Both the position numbers and the translations under genes were made by a program. A stretch of DNA of 64,000 nt from the NCBI GenBank assembly GCA_002709405.1, contig PAQV01000056.1, positions 1-64,000 on the forward strand. Reading direction: 5' to 3'. The DNA comes from Paracoccaceae bacterium. Lineage in GTDB: Bacteria; Pseudomonadota; Alphaproteobacteria; Rhodobacterales; Rhodobacteraceae. Below are positions 53,529 to 61,182 of the stretch, piece by piece. Positions within the stretch are counted from its first letter, which is position 1, and each line of letters starts with the position of its first letter. Under the pieces are notes generated by a model, which was not told the DNA's origin, ran no database searches, and saw only the letters and a list, made by a program, of their open reading frames with translations.

Positions 53529-54662
53529 TCAGTGCAATCCGTTGTCCTCGCCCAGTTTCGGGGCCGGCCGGGTCAGGGCGAGGTCGGCGTCAGAGAAACG
53601 GAACGGCGCGCGCACGCCGGGCACGCCATCGAGCGTGATCTGCATTCCGCGCGCGACGACTTGCGGGTCTGCCATCACCCGGTCGAGGGTATTGATCGGA
53701 CCAGCGGGTACCCCTTGTGCTTCGCAGGCTGCGAGCAGGTCATCCATGGTGCGCCTGGCCGTTGCGCCGTTCAGTCGGGCGATCATCACCCGGCGGTTGG
53801 CGATGCGGTCCTTGTTTTCCAGGTAATCGGGATCTTCGGCCATGTCGCCCAGGTCCAGCAGGCGGCACAGCCGTTGGTATTGGGCATCGTTGCCGGTGGC
53901 GATGATGATGTGGCCGTCCGAGCAGTCGAACACTTCGTAGGGCGTCAGGTTCATGTGGGCATTGCCCATACGCCCCGGGGCCACTCCTGTCGTGAGATAG
54001 TTCAGCGCCTGGTTTGCCGTGACTGCCACGGCAACGTCGAGCAGGGCCATATCCACGTGCTGTCCCTTGCCGATCCGGTCCCTCATCTGCAGGGCGGCCA
54101 GGATGGCCGTGACCGAGTAGACGCCGGTGAAGATATCCGTGATTGCCACGCCGGCCTTTTGCGGCTGCCCCTCCGGTTCGCCGGTGATCGACATCAGCCC
54201 CGACATGCCCTGGATGATGAAATCATAGCCCGCCCGGTGGGCATAGGGCCCGTCCTGGCCGAAACCGGTGATCGAGCAATAGACCAGCCGCGGGTTCACC
54301 TGGCTTAGCGAGGCGTAGTCCAGCCCGTACTTGGCCAGGCCGCCGACCTTGAAGTTCTCGATGACCACGTCCGCATCGGCCACCAGCTCGCGCACTTTCG
54401 CCTGGCCTTCGGGCGTCGCGAAATCGACGATGATGGAGGCCTTCCCGCGGTTTGCCGAATGGTAATAGCTGGCCGAGACATCCTCGTCCCGGGTCACGAA
54501 GGGCGGGCCCCAGCGGCGGGTGTCGTCTCCGCGCGGGGCTTCCAGCTTGATGACCTCGGCACCGAGATCGGACAAGGTCTGACCGGCCCAGGGGCCGGCC
54601 AGGATACGGGCCATCTCGATGACCTTCAGACCCTCGAGCGGGGCCTGTTTCCTGTCTGTCAT
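53529..54662 (-). CDS. CaiB/BaiF family CoA-transferase
   Basis: A 377-residue class III CoA-transferase. N-terminal GLKVIEMARILAGPWAG (about 11-27), LSDLGAEVIK, the IENFKVGG loop and the catalytic Asp expected at 176 (AITDIFTG). It swaps CoA between carboxylic acids by a ping-pong route. The substrate is unknown; no partner acyl-CoA enzyme adjoins. Its start overlaps the dsbA-like stop by four bases, so these two unrelated genes are translationally coupled. Confidence 0.9.
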   Translation of the reverse strand: MTDRKQAPLEGLKVIEMARILAGPWAGQTLSDLGAEVIKLEAPRGDDTRRWGPPFVTRDEDVSASYYHSANRGKASIIVDFATPEGQAKVRELVADADVVIENFKVGGLAKYGLDYASLSQVNPRLVYCSITGFGQDGPYAHRAGYDFIIQGMSGLMSITGEPEGQPQKAGVAITDIFTGVYSVTAILAALQMRDRIGKGQHVDMALLDVAVAVTANQALNYLTTGVAPGRMGNAHMNLTPYEVFDCSDGHIIIATGNDAQYQRLCRLLDLGDMAEDPDYLENKDRIANRRVMIARLNGATARRTMDDLLAACEAQGVPAGPINTLDRVMADPQVVARGMQITLDGVPGVRAPFRFSDADLALTRPAPKLGEDNGLH

Positions 54663-55345
54663 TCCTCGCCCAACTTCTCGTCGAACAGCGCCTTGAAATC
54701 GGCATAGGGCTGGTTGGTCACCTTTTCGCCGTCGACCACGAAGCTGGGCGTGCCGGTCACGTCGTCGGCCTCGGCGTTTTCCTGGAACCAGGCCACGAGA
54801 GTACGGGCCTTGTCACCATCCTGCAGGCAGCTGTCCAGCGCGGCATCGTCCAGCCCGGCCATGCGGCCCATCTTCTTCAGCTCGGCGACGATGGCCTGGA
54901 CGTCTCCGGCCTTGGTCCATTCGCCTTGGGTCGAGTAGATCAGGTCGTTCATGCCGAAGAACCGGTCGGGGCCGGCGCAGCGGGCGATCATCGAGGCCCA
55001 GAGCCCGTAGCGGTCGAAATAGACCTCGCGGTAGATGAATTTCACCTTGCCCGTATCGATGTAGTTCTTCTTGATTTCCTTGAACGGGCCGGCGTGGAAG
55101 GCCGCACAATGGGGGCAGGTGTAGGACGCGTATTCGATCATGGTGATCGGCGCGTCTTCGGCCCCGATGGTCATCTCCATGATGGTCGAGGTGTCGACGT
55201 CGGCCTCGGTCGACTCTTGTGCCATGGCGGCGCCGGGCAGCACGAGTGTTTCGCCGGTGCGGGCGGTCGGCATGGCCAGGAACATGTAGGCGGCCGACAG
55301 CATGAGGGCTGAGCCCCCGGCGGACAGGAGGGTGCGGATGATCAT
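54659..55345 (-). CDS. DsbA-family thiol oxidoreductase
   Basis: A 228-residue exported thioredoxin-fold protein. An N-terminal signal/membrane segment covers about residues 8-25, the active site is CPHC at 77-80, and the cis-Pro loop is GTPSFVVDG near 197-205. It introduces or reshuffles disulfides in the periplasm; the closest resemblance is to the DsbA/BdbD-like proteins of Alphaproteobacteria. ATG at 55345. The DciA-like gene ends seven bases upstream. Confidence 0.88.
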   Translation of the reverse strand: MIIRTLLSAGGSALMLSAAYMFLAMPTARTGETLVLPGAAMAQESTEADVDTSTIMEMTIGAEDAPITMIEYASYTCPHCAAFHAGPFKEIKKNYIDTGKVKFIYREVYFDRYGLWASMIARCAGPDRFFGMNDLIYSTQGEWTKAGDVQAIVAELKKMGRMAGLDDAALDSCLQDGDKARTLVAWFQENAEADDVTGTPSFVVDGEKVTNQPYADFKALFDEKLGEE

Positions 55346-55352
55346 GTCTCTC

Positions 55353-55859
55353 TCAACTTCTTGATTTCGCGAGTACGTTCTGTGCAAGGGTTTCCAGGGC
55401 CTGGCGCAGCCCGTCGTCAGAGACCCCGTTGGCCGTGGCCTGGGCCGCGCGGCGGATCTCGGGGTCTGGCGCGGCGGGCGGCCTCTTGGGGGCCGGGGCG
55501 AAGGCCACCTTGCCGTCGGAGAACCCGGTGGGCGCGGTCTGGGTGATGCGGATATGGGCGATGGCGTCATAGCCGTAGGCGGCGTTCACCCGGTCGCGGA
55601 TCTGGGCCTTTTGCATGTCCAGTATCGGGGCATTGGCCCCGGTGGTCAGCAGGGTCAGCGTGGCGCCGAACTTCTTGCCCTTGTAGCTGATGTCCACGGG
55701 CTTGGAGATGGCGGCGATGTCGGGCCCGGCGACCTCTTCCCAGTGCACCAGGACGCGCGACACGGCAAAGCCCCGGCTTTCGCTGGCCTTGCGGATGCGG
55801 CTGGTCAGCAGCGACGATGTCTGCTTGAAGCCGTATGTGGTGGTCTGACGCCGCGCCAT
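55353..55859 (-). CDS. DciA/DUF721 family protein
   Basis: A 168-residue protein with the DUF721 domain in the first 100 residues (RVLVHWEEVAGPDIA, LTLLTTGANAPILDMQK) and a disordered Pro-rich tail. DciA-type proteins load the replicative helicase in bacteria that lack DnaC or DnaI. ATG at 55859 chosen; the longer frame upstream is a shadow of mutY. It is divergent from mutY by 81 bases. Confidence 0.85.
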   Translation of the reverse strand: MARRQTTTYGFKQTSSLLTSRIRKASESRGFAVSRVLVHWEEVAGPDIAAISKPVDISYKGKKFGATLTLLTTGANAPILDMQKAQIRDRVNAAYGYDAIAHIRITQTAPTGFSDGKVAFAPAPKRPPAAPDPEIRRAAQATANGVSDDGLRQALETLAQNVLAKSRS

Positions 55860-55940
55860 GGTTGTCGTTGTCTCCTTGGGCTCCATTCTATGCGTTTGAA
55901 CGGGGGGAACCAGCGGAACCGCCACAGGAGGGCATAAAAG

Positions 55941-56996
55941 TTGCGTGACGAGACAGGCGATCTGATCGGGCCGGCGCTGTTGGACTGGTATGACGATCAT
56001 GCGCGCGCCCTGCCCTGGCGGGTGAGCCCGGCCGACCGGGCGGCCGGCGTGCGGCCCGATCCCTACCGGGTGTGGTTGTCGGAAATCATGTTGCAGCAGA
56101 CCACGGTGGCGGCGGTGAAGGACTACTTTACCCGGTTCACCCTGTTGTGGCCCGACGTGGGAGCCCTGGCCGGGGCCGAGGACGCGGTGGTGATGGGCGA
56201 GTGGGCCGGCCTGGGGTATTATGCCCGGGCGCGCAACCTGCTGAAATGTGCGCGGGCGGTGGTGTCGGATCACGGCGGGCGGTTCCCCGAGGAGCACGAC
56301 GCGCTGCTGGCGCTTCCGGGGATCGGACCTTACACGGCGGCGGCGATCTCGGCCATTGCATTCGACCGGTCCGAGGTGGTGATGGACGGCAATGTCGAGC
56401 GGGTCATGGCCCGGCTGTTCGACATCCACGCCCCCTTGCCCAGATCGAAACCGGTGTTGAAAGAGCGCGCAGCCTGGCTGACCCCCGACGCCCGGCCCGG
56501 GGACCACGCCCAGGCAGTAATGGACCTGGGCGCGACGATCTGCACGCCGCGCGGTCCGGCCTGCGGCATCTGCCCTCTGAGAGACCCCTGCCTGGCTCGG
56601 GCCAATGGGACGGCGCCGGACTTGCCGAAGAAGGCCCCGAAGAAGGCCAAGCCGGTGCGGCGGGGGTACCTGTATATCGGCCAGCGGGCGGACGGCGCGA
56701 TACTGGTCGAAACCCGGCCAGAGAAGGGGTTGCTGGGAGGCATGCTTGGCTTTCCGGGGTCCGATTGGTCCGACACCCCCGAAGCGGCCCCGCCGGCGCA
56801 GGCCGAGTGGCAGGAGCTGGGCGGAGAGGTGCGCCATACGTTCACCCATTTCCACCTGATCCTGACGGTGTTTCAGGCAAAGCTGGGCCGTGATGAGGTA
56901 CCGAACCGGGGGTATTTCATCGAGCGGCATGCCTTCAGGCGGTCGGATCTGCCGACGGTGATGCGCAAGGCCTTCGACCTTTGGCGCGGGGCCTGA
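55941..56996 (+). CDS. mutY: A/G-specific adenine glycosylase MutY
   Basis: A 351-residue DNA repair enzyme that removes A opposite 8-oxoG. Catalytic Glu48 in WLSEIMLQQT, helix-hairpin-helix LPGIGPYTAAAI near residues 115-126, the VMDGNVERV Asp, and the iron-sulfur cluster Cys set C-x6-C-x2-C-x5-C (CTPRGPACGICPLRDPC, about 195-211), then a NUDIX-like C-terminal domain. Start is TTG 55941, supported by the strong GGAGGG eight bases before it; no other start is near. Confidence 0.93.
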   Translation: MRDETGDLIGPALLDWYDDHARALPWRVSPADRAAGVRPDPYRVWLSEIMLQQTTVAAVKDYFTRFTLLWPDVGALAGAEDAVVMGEWAGLGYYARARNLLKCARAVVSDHGGRFPEEHDALLALPGIGPYTAAAISAIAFDRSEVVMDGNVERVMARLFDIHAPLPRSKPVLKERAAWLTPDARPGDHAQAVMDLGATICTPRGPACGICPLRDPCLARANGTAPDLPKKAPKKAKPVRRGYLYIGQRADGAILVETRPEKGLLGGMLGFPGSDWSDTPEAAPPAQAEWQELGGEVRHTFTHFHLILTVFQAKLGRDEVPNRGYFIERHAFRRSDLPTVMRKAFDLWRGA

Positions 56997-57007
56997 GCGC
57001 GGGATTT

Positions 57008-57034
57008 GGGTATTTGGAAAGAGAAAGAAGCAGG
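57008..57034 (+). repeat. 3'-end motif, copy I
   Basis: GGGTATTT, GG, AAAGAGAAAGAAGCAG, only 11 bases after the mutY stop and in its direction. The next gene is on the same strand 213 bases further on, so this copy is not part of a convergent pair. Confidence 0.85.
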
Positions 57035-57247
57035 AGTGCGGGACATGGCCGGGCGGGGCGAAAGGTCTGAGGGGCCGACGGGCATGGCGGGCCCGGGTGG
57101 GCTCTTGATACGGTGCCAACTGTGTAAGCTGCTAGACAGGGTGGGAGGCCCGGCTTGCCCGGCGGTCGCGGGCAGATTTAGTGCTGGCGGGCGGATTCCC
57201 CAAGGCAACAGACCGCGTTAGACTATGCTGAACCCCGGATCCCGACC

Positions 57248-58393
57248 ATGACCGCGCCATATCTTTCGTCTGCCCGTCTGCACAGCTTGCGTCACGCCGC
57301 ACCGTTCTGGATTTCCTTCCTGTTGCCCCCGCTGGCGGTGGTCGCCGCGGTGCACGGGGGATGGACCTTGCCGTTGCTGCCGTTCTGCGCTTGGTGGCTG
57401 TTCTGGGGGCTGGACCTGGCGACAGGGCTGGAAAAGGCCAATGCCGACCCCGACACACCAGACAATGCGCTTTGGGGCTACCGCTTGCTGACCACCTTGT
57501 GGGTGCCGGTTCAATTCGTCACGCTGTTCGGGCTGATCTGGTATGCGGCAGCGGTGCCGCATCTGACCGGGGGCGAGAAGGCCTGGCTGTTTTTTGGGGT
57601 GGGCATCCTGACGGGCACGGTGGGGATCAACTATTCCCACGAGCTGATGCATCAATCCGACCGGTTCGAGCGCAACCTGGCCGATCTGTTGTTGGCCATG
57701 GTGCTTTACTCCCATTTCCGGTCCGAACACCTGCTGGTCCATCACCGCTATGTCGCCACCCCTCGGGACGCCGTCACCGCGCGCTACAACGAAGGGTTTC
57801 ACCGCTATTTCCCAAGGGTCCTGCGGCAGTGCCCCGGGTCGGCCTTTGCCGCGGAAAAGGCGATGCTGGCCCGCAAGGGCCTGGGTTGGCATCACCGGTC
57901 GAACCCCTTCTGGCGCTATGCCGCCCTGCAGGGCGGGATGCTGGCCCTGGCCGCTCTGCTGGGTGGCTGGGCCGGGCTGGGCTTGTTCCTGCTGCAGGCG
58001 TTCACCGCGATCTGGCAGCTGGAACTGGCCAATTACGTCGAACATTACGGGCTGACCCGCCGCCACCTGGGCGACGGCCGCTACGAGCACGTCCGGCCGC
58101 ATCATTCGTGGAACAATGCCCACAAGGCCTCGAACTGGCTGCTGATCAACCTGCAGCGCCATTCCGATCACCATTACAAGCCCGACCGGCGGTTTCCGCT
58201 GTTGCAGAATTACGACGAGGACGACGCCCCGCAGCTGCCCTTTGGCTACCCGGTGATGACCGTGGCCGCGATGATCCCGCCGCTGTGGCGGCGGGTCATG
58301 AACCCGCGCGTCCGGGCCTGGCGGCGGCAGCATTACCCGGACATCGAGGACTGGAAGCCCTATTTCAAGGGCGGCCTGCCCCTGCCCCGCTGA
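57248..58393 (+). CDS. alkB: AlkB-type alkane 1-monooxygenase
   Basis: A 381-residue integral-membrane di-iron hydroxylase. It has the histidine boxes HELMH (131-135), EHLLVHH (160-166), LQRHSDHH (302-309) and the HYG motif NYVEHYGL (262-269). AlkB oxidises the end carbon of alkanes or related chains. The second box has Val where typical AlkB has Gly, marking a divergent branch. No rubredoxin or reductase gene adjoins, so electron partners must be elsewhere. Confidence 0.85.
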   Translation: MTAPYLSSARLHSLRHAAPFWISFLLPPLAVVAAVHGGWTLPLLPFCAWWLFWGLDLATGLEKANADPDTPDNALWGYRLLTTLWVPVQFVTLFGLIWYAAAVPHLTGGEKAWLFFGVGILTGTVGINYSHELMHQSDRFERNLADLLLAMVLYSHFRSEHLLVHHRYVATPRDAVTARYNEGFHRYFPRVLRQCPGSAFAAEKAMLARKGLGWHHRSNPFWRYAALQGGMLALAALLGGWAGLGLFLLQAFTAIWQLELANYVEHYGLTRRHLGDGRYEHVRPHHSWNNAHKASNWLLINLQRHSDHHYKPDRRFPLLQNYDEDDAPQLPFGYPVMTVAAMIPPLWRRVMNPRVRAWRRQHYPDIEDWKPYFKGGLPLPR

Positions 58394-58423
58394 ACGCGGG
58401 GGGGGCGGGACAGGCCAGGTGGC

Positions 58424-60073
58424 TCAGCGGTCGTTGATGGCCTTGAGCCAGGCGCACATGTCCTGCAGGCGGGTCACGGTGACGTCGCAATATTCCATCG
58501 CGCGCAGGTAGCCGTGGATCAGGCCCTCGCCGGGGTCGCGGATGACCTCGACGCCGGCTGCCTCCATCGCGTCGGCATAGGCCACGCCGCTGTCGCGCAG
58601 GGGGTCGTTCTGGGCCACGGCGACATAGGCGGGCGGCAGGCCGGCATGGCTGTCGGCAGCCAGCGGGGCGATGCGCCAGTCGCTGTTCAGCTGCGTTTCA
58701 TCGGGACAATACAGCGCGTTGGTCGCGGGCATCGTGGCGACCTTCAGCAACGGCCCTTCGGCGTTTTCGATGTAACTGGGCCGGGTGCGGTCGAAATCGC
58801 AGGCCGGGTAGATCAGCAACTGGCCGGACAGGGGCACGCCTTCGTCGCGGCAGGCCAGGGCCACGGCGGCGGCCAGGTTGCCCCCGGCCGAATCGCCTCC
58901 GATCGCGATCTTGCCTGGGTCGATGCCCAGCTCGTCGGCCTTGTCGTGGGCCCATTTCGCCACCGCCAGCACCTGAAGGTAGCCTTCGGGGAAGGGATGT
59001 TCGGGGGCCAGCGCGTAGTCGACCGAGATCACCGTCTGCTGGTTCCAGGCCGCGATGCGCGCGGTGATGTCCCAGTGGGTTTCGGGCGAGCCCTGCATCC
59101 AGCCGCCGCCATGCATGTAGATCAGCGCGGGCTGGGTGCCCCCAACCGCATGGCGGAAGATGCGCACGCGCACCGGGCCGCCGTCGCTGTCGATCCAGTG
59201 CTCGTCATGGGTTTCCACGTCGGCGGGCGTGGGCAGGCGCATGTCGCGGGCGACGCCCTCGAAATGCAGGCGCCGGTCGGCCGGAGTGGCTCCGGCCGCG
59301 AGCGTTGCCCATTTGCCGTCCCAGATTTCAAGGAACTTGTGGATGTCGGGGTTGATCATGCGGGTCTCCTCCCGTTGTCTTGGTAAATCGCTTTCGGCTG
59401 ACACGCCGGGCTTCATCACCAGCCCCAGGATCATGTCGCCCACTTGCCGGCGCAGCATCTGCTGGCCGCGGTCGGTGAACAGGTCGTCTCCGAAGATCCG
59501 CGAGAAGGTCGCGCGGTTGGACACGTTGAAGACCGAGGCAGCCGAGATGTGCCAGTGCAGCTGCACGGCCGTCAGTCCGCGGCGGAAATAGCCGGCCTCG
59601 ACCCCGCGGCTGTAGATGTCCTCCAGCAGGCGGATCACCGACGAATTCTGCCCGGCCATGTTCTGCGAGGGCGGCATGTGATCGCCCCGGTGGATGTTTT
59701 CGATCATCACGAGGCGGACGAAATTGGTGGCCCGGCTGTGGTGGTCGAAGGTGAATTCGGCCAATTGCCGCAGCGCAGCGACGGGGTGCAGCTGGCCAAG
59801 ATCCAGCGCGTCCTCGCCTTTCCGCATGCCCTGGTAGGCATCTTCCAACACCGCCCGATACAGCGATTCCTTGTCGCCGAAGTAATAGTAGATCATCCGC
59901 TTGGACGTCTTGGTCCGGGCCGCTATCTCATCCACGCGGGCGCCGGAAAGTCCGTGTTCCGCAAAGACTTCGCGCGCCGCTTTCAGGATGTTGCCGCGCA
60001 CCGCATCGGGGTTCTGCTTCCACCCTCCGCGCGGCTGGTCGCCCGCTCCGGCGCCGCTTGCCTGTTCGCTCAT
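58424..60073 (-). CDS. TetR regulator and alpha/beta hydrolase in one continuous frame
   Basis: A 549-residue open frame with no stop between two complete domains. Residues 1-238 are a TetR-family regulator: helix-turn-helix with VDEIAARTKTSKRMIYYYFGDK (about residues 45-66), then a ligand-binding helical part. Residues 239-549 are a hormone-sensitive-lipase type esterase with HGGGW (83-87 of that part), nucleophile Ser157 in GDSAGGN, and a later Asp and His (LIHGYL). A strong internal site, GGGAGGAG at 59366-59373, sits just before ATG 59359, so the hydrolase can also be made alone (58424-59359, 311 residues). Start 60073 has a matching GGAGGAG. It may be a true fusion or a TetR gene that lost its stop. 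Confidence 0.8.
   Translation of the reverse strand: MSEQASGAGAGDQPRGGWKQNPDAVRGNILKAAREVFAEHGLSGARVDEIAARTKTSKRMIYYYFGDKESLYRAVLEDAYQGMRKGEDALDLGQLHPVAALRQLAEFTFDHHSRATNFVRLVMIENIHRGDHMPPSQNMAGQNSSVIRLLEDIYSRGVEAGYFRRGLTAVQLHWHISAASVFNVSNRATFSRIFGDDLFTDRGQQMLRRQVGDMILGLVMKPGVSAESDLPRQREETRMINPDIHKFLEIWDGKWATLAAGATPADRRLHFEGVARDMRLPTPADVETHDEHWIDSDGGPVRVRIFRHAVGGTQPALIYMHGGGWMQGSPETHWDITARIAAWNQQTVISVDYALAPEHPFPEGYLQVLAVAKWAHDKADELGIDPGKIAIGGDSAGGNLAAAVALACRDEGVPLSGQLLIYPACDFDRTRPSYIENAEGPLLKVATMPATNALYCPDETQLNSDWRIAPLAADSHAGLPPAYVAVAQNDPLRDSGVAYADAMEAAGVEVIRDPGEGLIHGYLRAMEYCDVTVTRLQDMCAWLKAINDR
59357..59373 (-). promoter_or_regulatory. Internal ribosome-binding site of the hydrolase part
   Basis: GGGAGGAG at 59366-59373 six bases before ATG 59359 (minus strand), as strong as the site before the TetR start. 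It suggests the hydrolase part was, or still is, a separate gene. Confidence 0.65.
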
Positions 60074-60186
60074 GGTCTCCTCCCTCTGCCGGTCCGCTTG
60101 CCCTCTTACCCTGCGCGCGGCCGGACGCAAATCCATGCATTGGCAGCATGGCTCCTTTGCACCTGCAGAATTTTAACTGATCAAAA

Positions 60187-60213
60187 CATTTCGTTGACAC
60201 AATTAACCGAATG
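60187..60213. promoter_or_regulatory. 27-bp dyad, candidate TetR operator
   Basis: CATTNNGTT (60187-60195) faces AACNNAATG (60205-60213) across nine bases. It lies between the TetR ORF and the divergent dehydrogenase gene and overlaps a TTGACA box, which is the usual place for a repressor site. Confidence 0.5.
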
Positions 60214-60222
60214 GAACATTAC
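60194..60222 (+). promoter_or_regulatory. Candidate promoter of the dehydrogenase/TRAP operon
   Basis: TTGACA at 60194-60199, 17 bases, then CATTAC at 60217-60222 as a weak -10. About 50 bases before the dehydrogenase start. The -35 lies inside the dyad at 60187-60213. Confidence 0.4.
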
Positions 60223-60271
60223 TGCGTCAAGAGCCCAGATAACGGGCCGAACGACCGGAGGAGACCCAACC

Positions 60272-61141
60272 GTGACAAAGCCGCTTAGCGTGGATGCATC
60301 CGAGCGCCCGACAACCATCGGGCTGCTGGGCGCCGGCATTTCCGGGTCGCGCACACCGCGCATGCACATGGCCGCGGCCGAGGCGCTGGGGCTGCCCTAC
60401 GCCTACCACCTGGTCGATGCCACCGCGCGGGACCTGCCCGAAGATCCGGCCGCCATTCTCGACTTGCTCGAAGCCGAGGGCTTTGACGGGCTGAACGTGA
60501 CCTACCCGTTCAAGCGGGCCGTGCTGGCCGTGCTGGACGACGTGTCCGAGGCCGCCCGCAAGGTCGGTGCGGTCAACACGGTCATCTTGCGGGGGGCCAA
60601 GCGGATCGGGCACAACACCGACCATTGGGGCTTTACCGAAAGCCTGCGCCGGGGCCTGCCAGAGGCCAAGCGGGACGCGGTGCTGCAACTGGGGGCCGGC
60701 GGCGCTGGCGGGGCCGTGGCCCATGCGCTGCTGGACGATGGCGTGTCCAGGCTGATGGTGCGCGACGTGAGCGAAGAGGCCGCAGAAGCGCTCGCCCAGC
60801 GTCTGTGCGACACCTATGGCGCCGGGCGGGCCGAGGCCGTGACCGACGTGATGGCCGCGGCCGGCGAGGCCAACGGCATCGTCAACTGCACCCCGGTCGG
60901 CATGGAAAAGCACCCCGGCCTGCCGCTGAGCGCCGCGGCCATCGACCCGCGCCAGTGGGTGGCCGACATCGTCTATTTCCCGCTGGAAACCGAGCTGCTG
61001 GCCACGGCTCGGGCGCTTGGATGCGCCGTTTTGCCCGGGTCGGGCATGGCGCTGTACCAGGCGGTGCGGGCGTTTGAACTTTTCACGGGACAGGAACCGG
61101 ACGTCGAGCGGATGCAGGAGGCATTCGACTCGTTCGATTGA
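60272..61141 (+). CDS. Quinate/shikimate-type dehydrogenase
   Basis: A 289-residue member of the shikimate dehydrogenase family. Catalytic Lys81 (NVTYPFKR), Asp117 (HNTDHWGF), the nucleotide loop GAGGAGGA near 145-152, and the Gln in MALYQAVRAFE. The substrate loop reads SRTPRMH (26-32) instead of the SLSP type of biosynthetic AroE, as in catabolic quinate/shikimate dehydrogenases. Start at GTG 60272 with GGAGGAG upstream. It heads an operon with TRAP transport genes, so uptake and oxidation of quinate, shikimate or a related acid is a fair guess. Confidence 0.85.
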   Translation: MTKPLSVDASERPTTIGLLGAGISGSRTPRMHMAAAEALGLPYAYHLVDATARDLPEDPAAILDLLEAEGFDGLNVTYPFKRAVLAVLDDVSEAARKVGAVNTVILRGAKRIGHNTDHWGFTESLRRGLPEAKRDAVLQLGAGGAGGAVAHALLDDGVSRLMVRDVSEEAAEALAQRLCDTYGAGRAEAVTDVMAAAGEANGIVNCTPVGMEKHPGLPLSAAAIDPRQWVADIVYFPLETELLATARALGCAVLPGSGMALYQAVRAFELFTGQEPDVERMQEAFDSFD

Positions 61142-61182
61142 GTGGCGGGCAACCGCCGGGTGAATGCATCAGGGAGGATCGC

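Noticed and set aside
58424-60136. Start of the TetR frame at 60136
   Set aside because: The ATG at 60073 has a perfect GGAGGAG site; the extra 21 residues are Arg-rich and unlike a TetR N-terminus.
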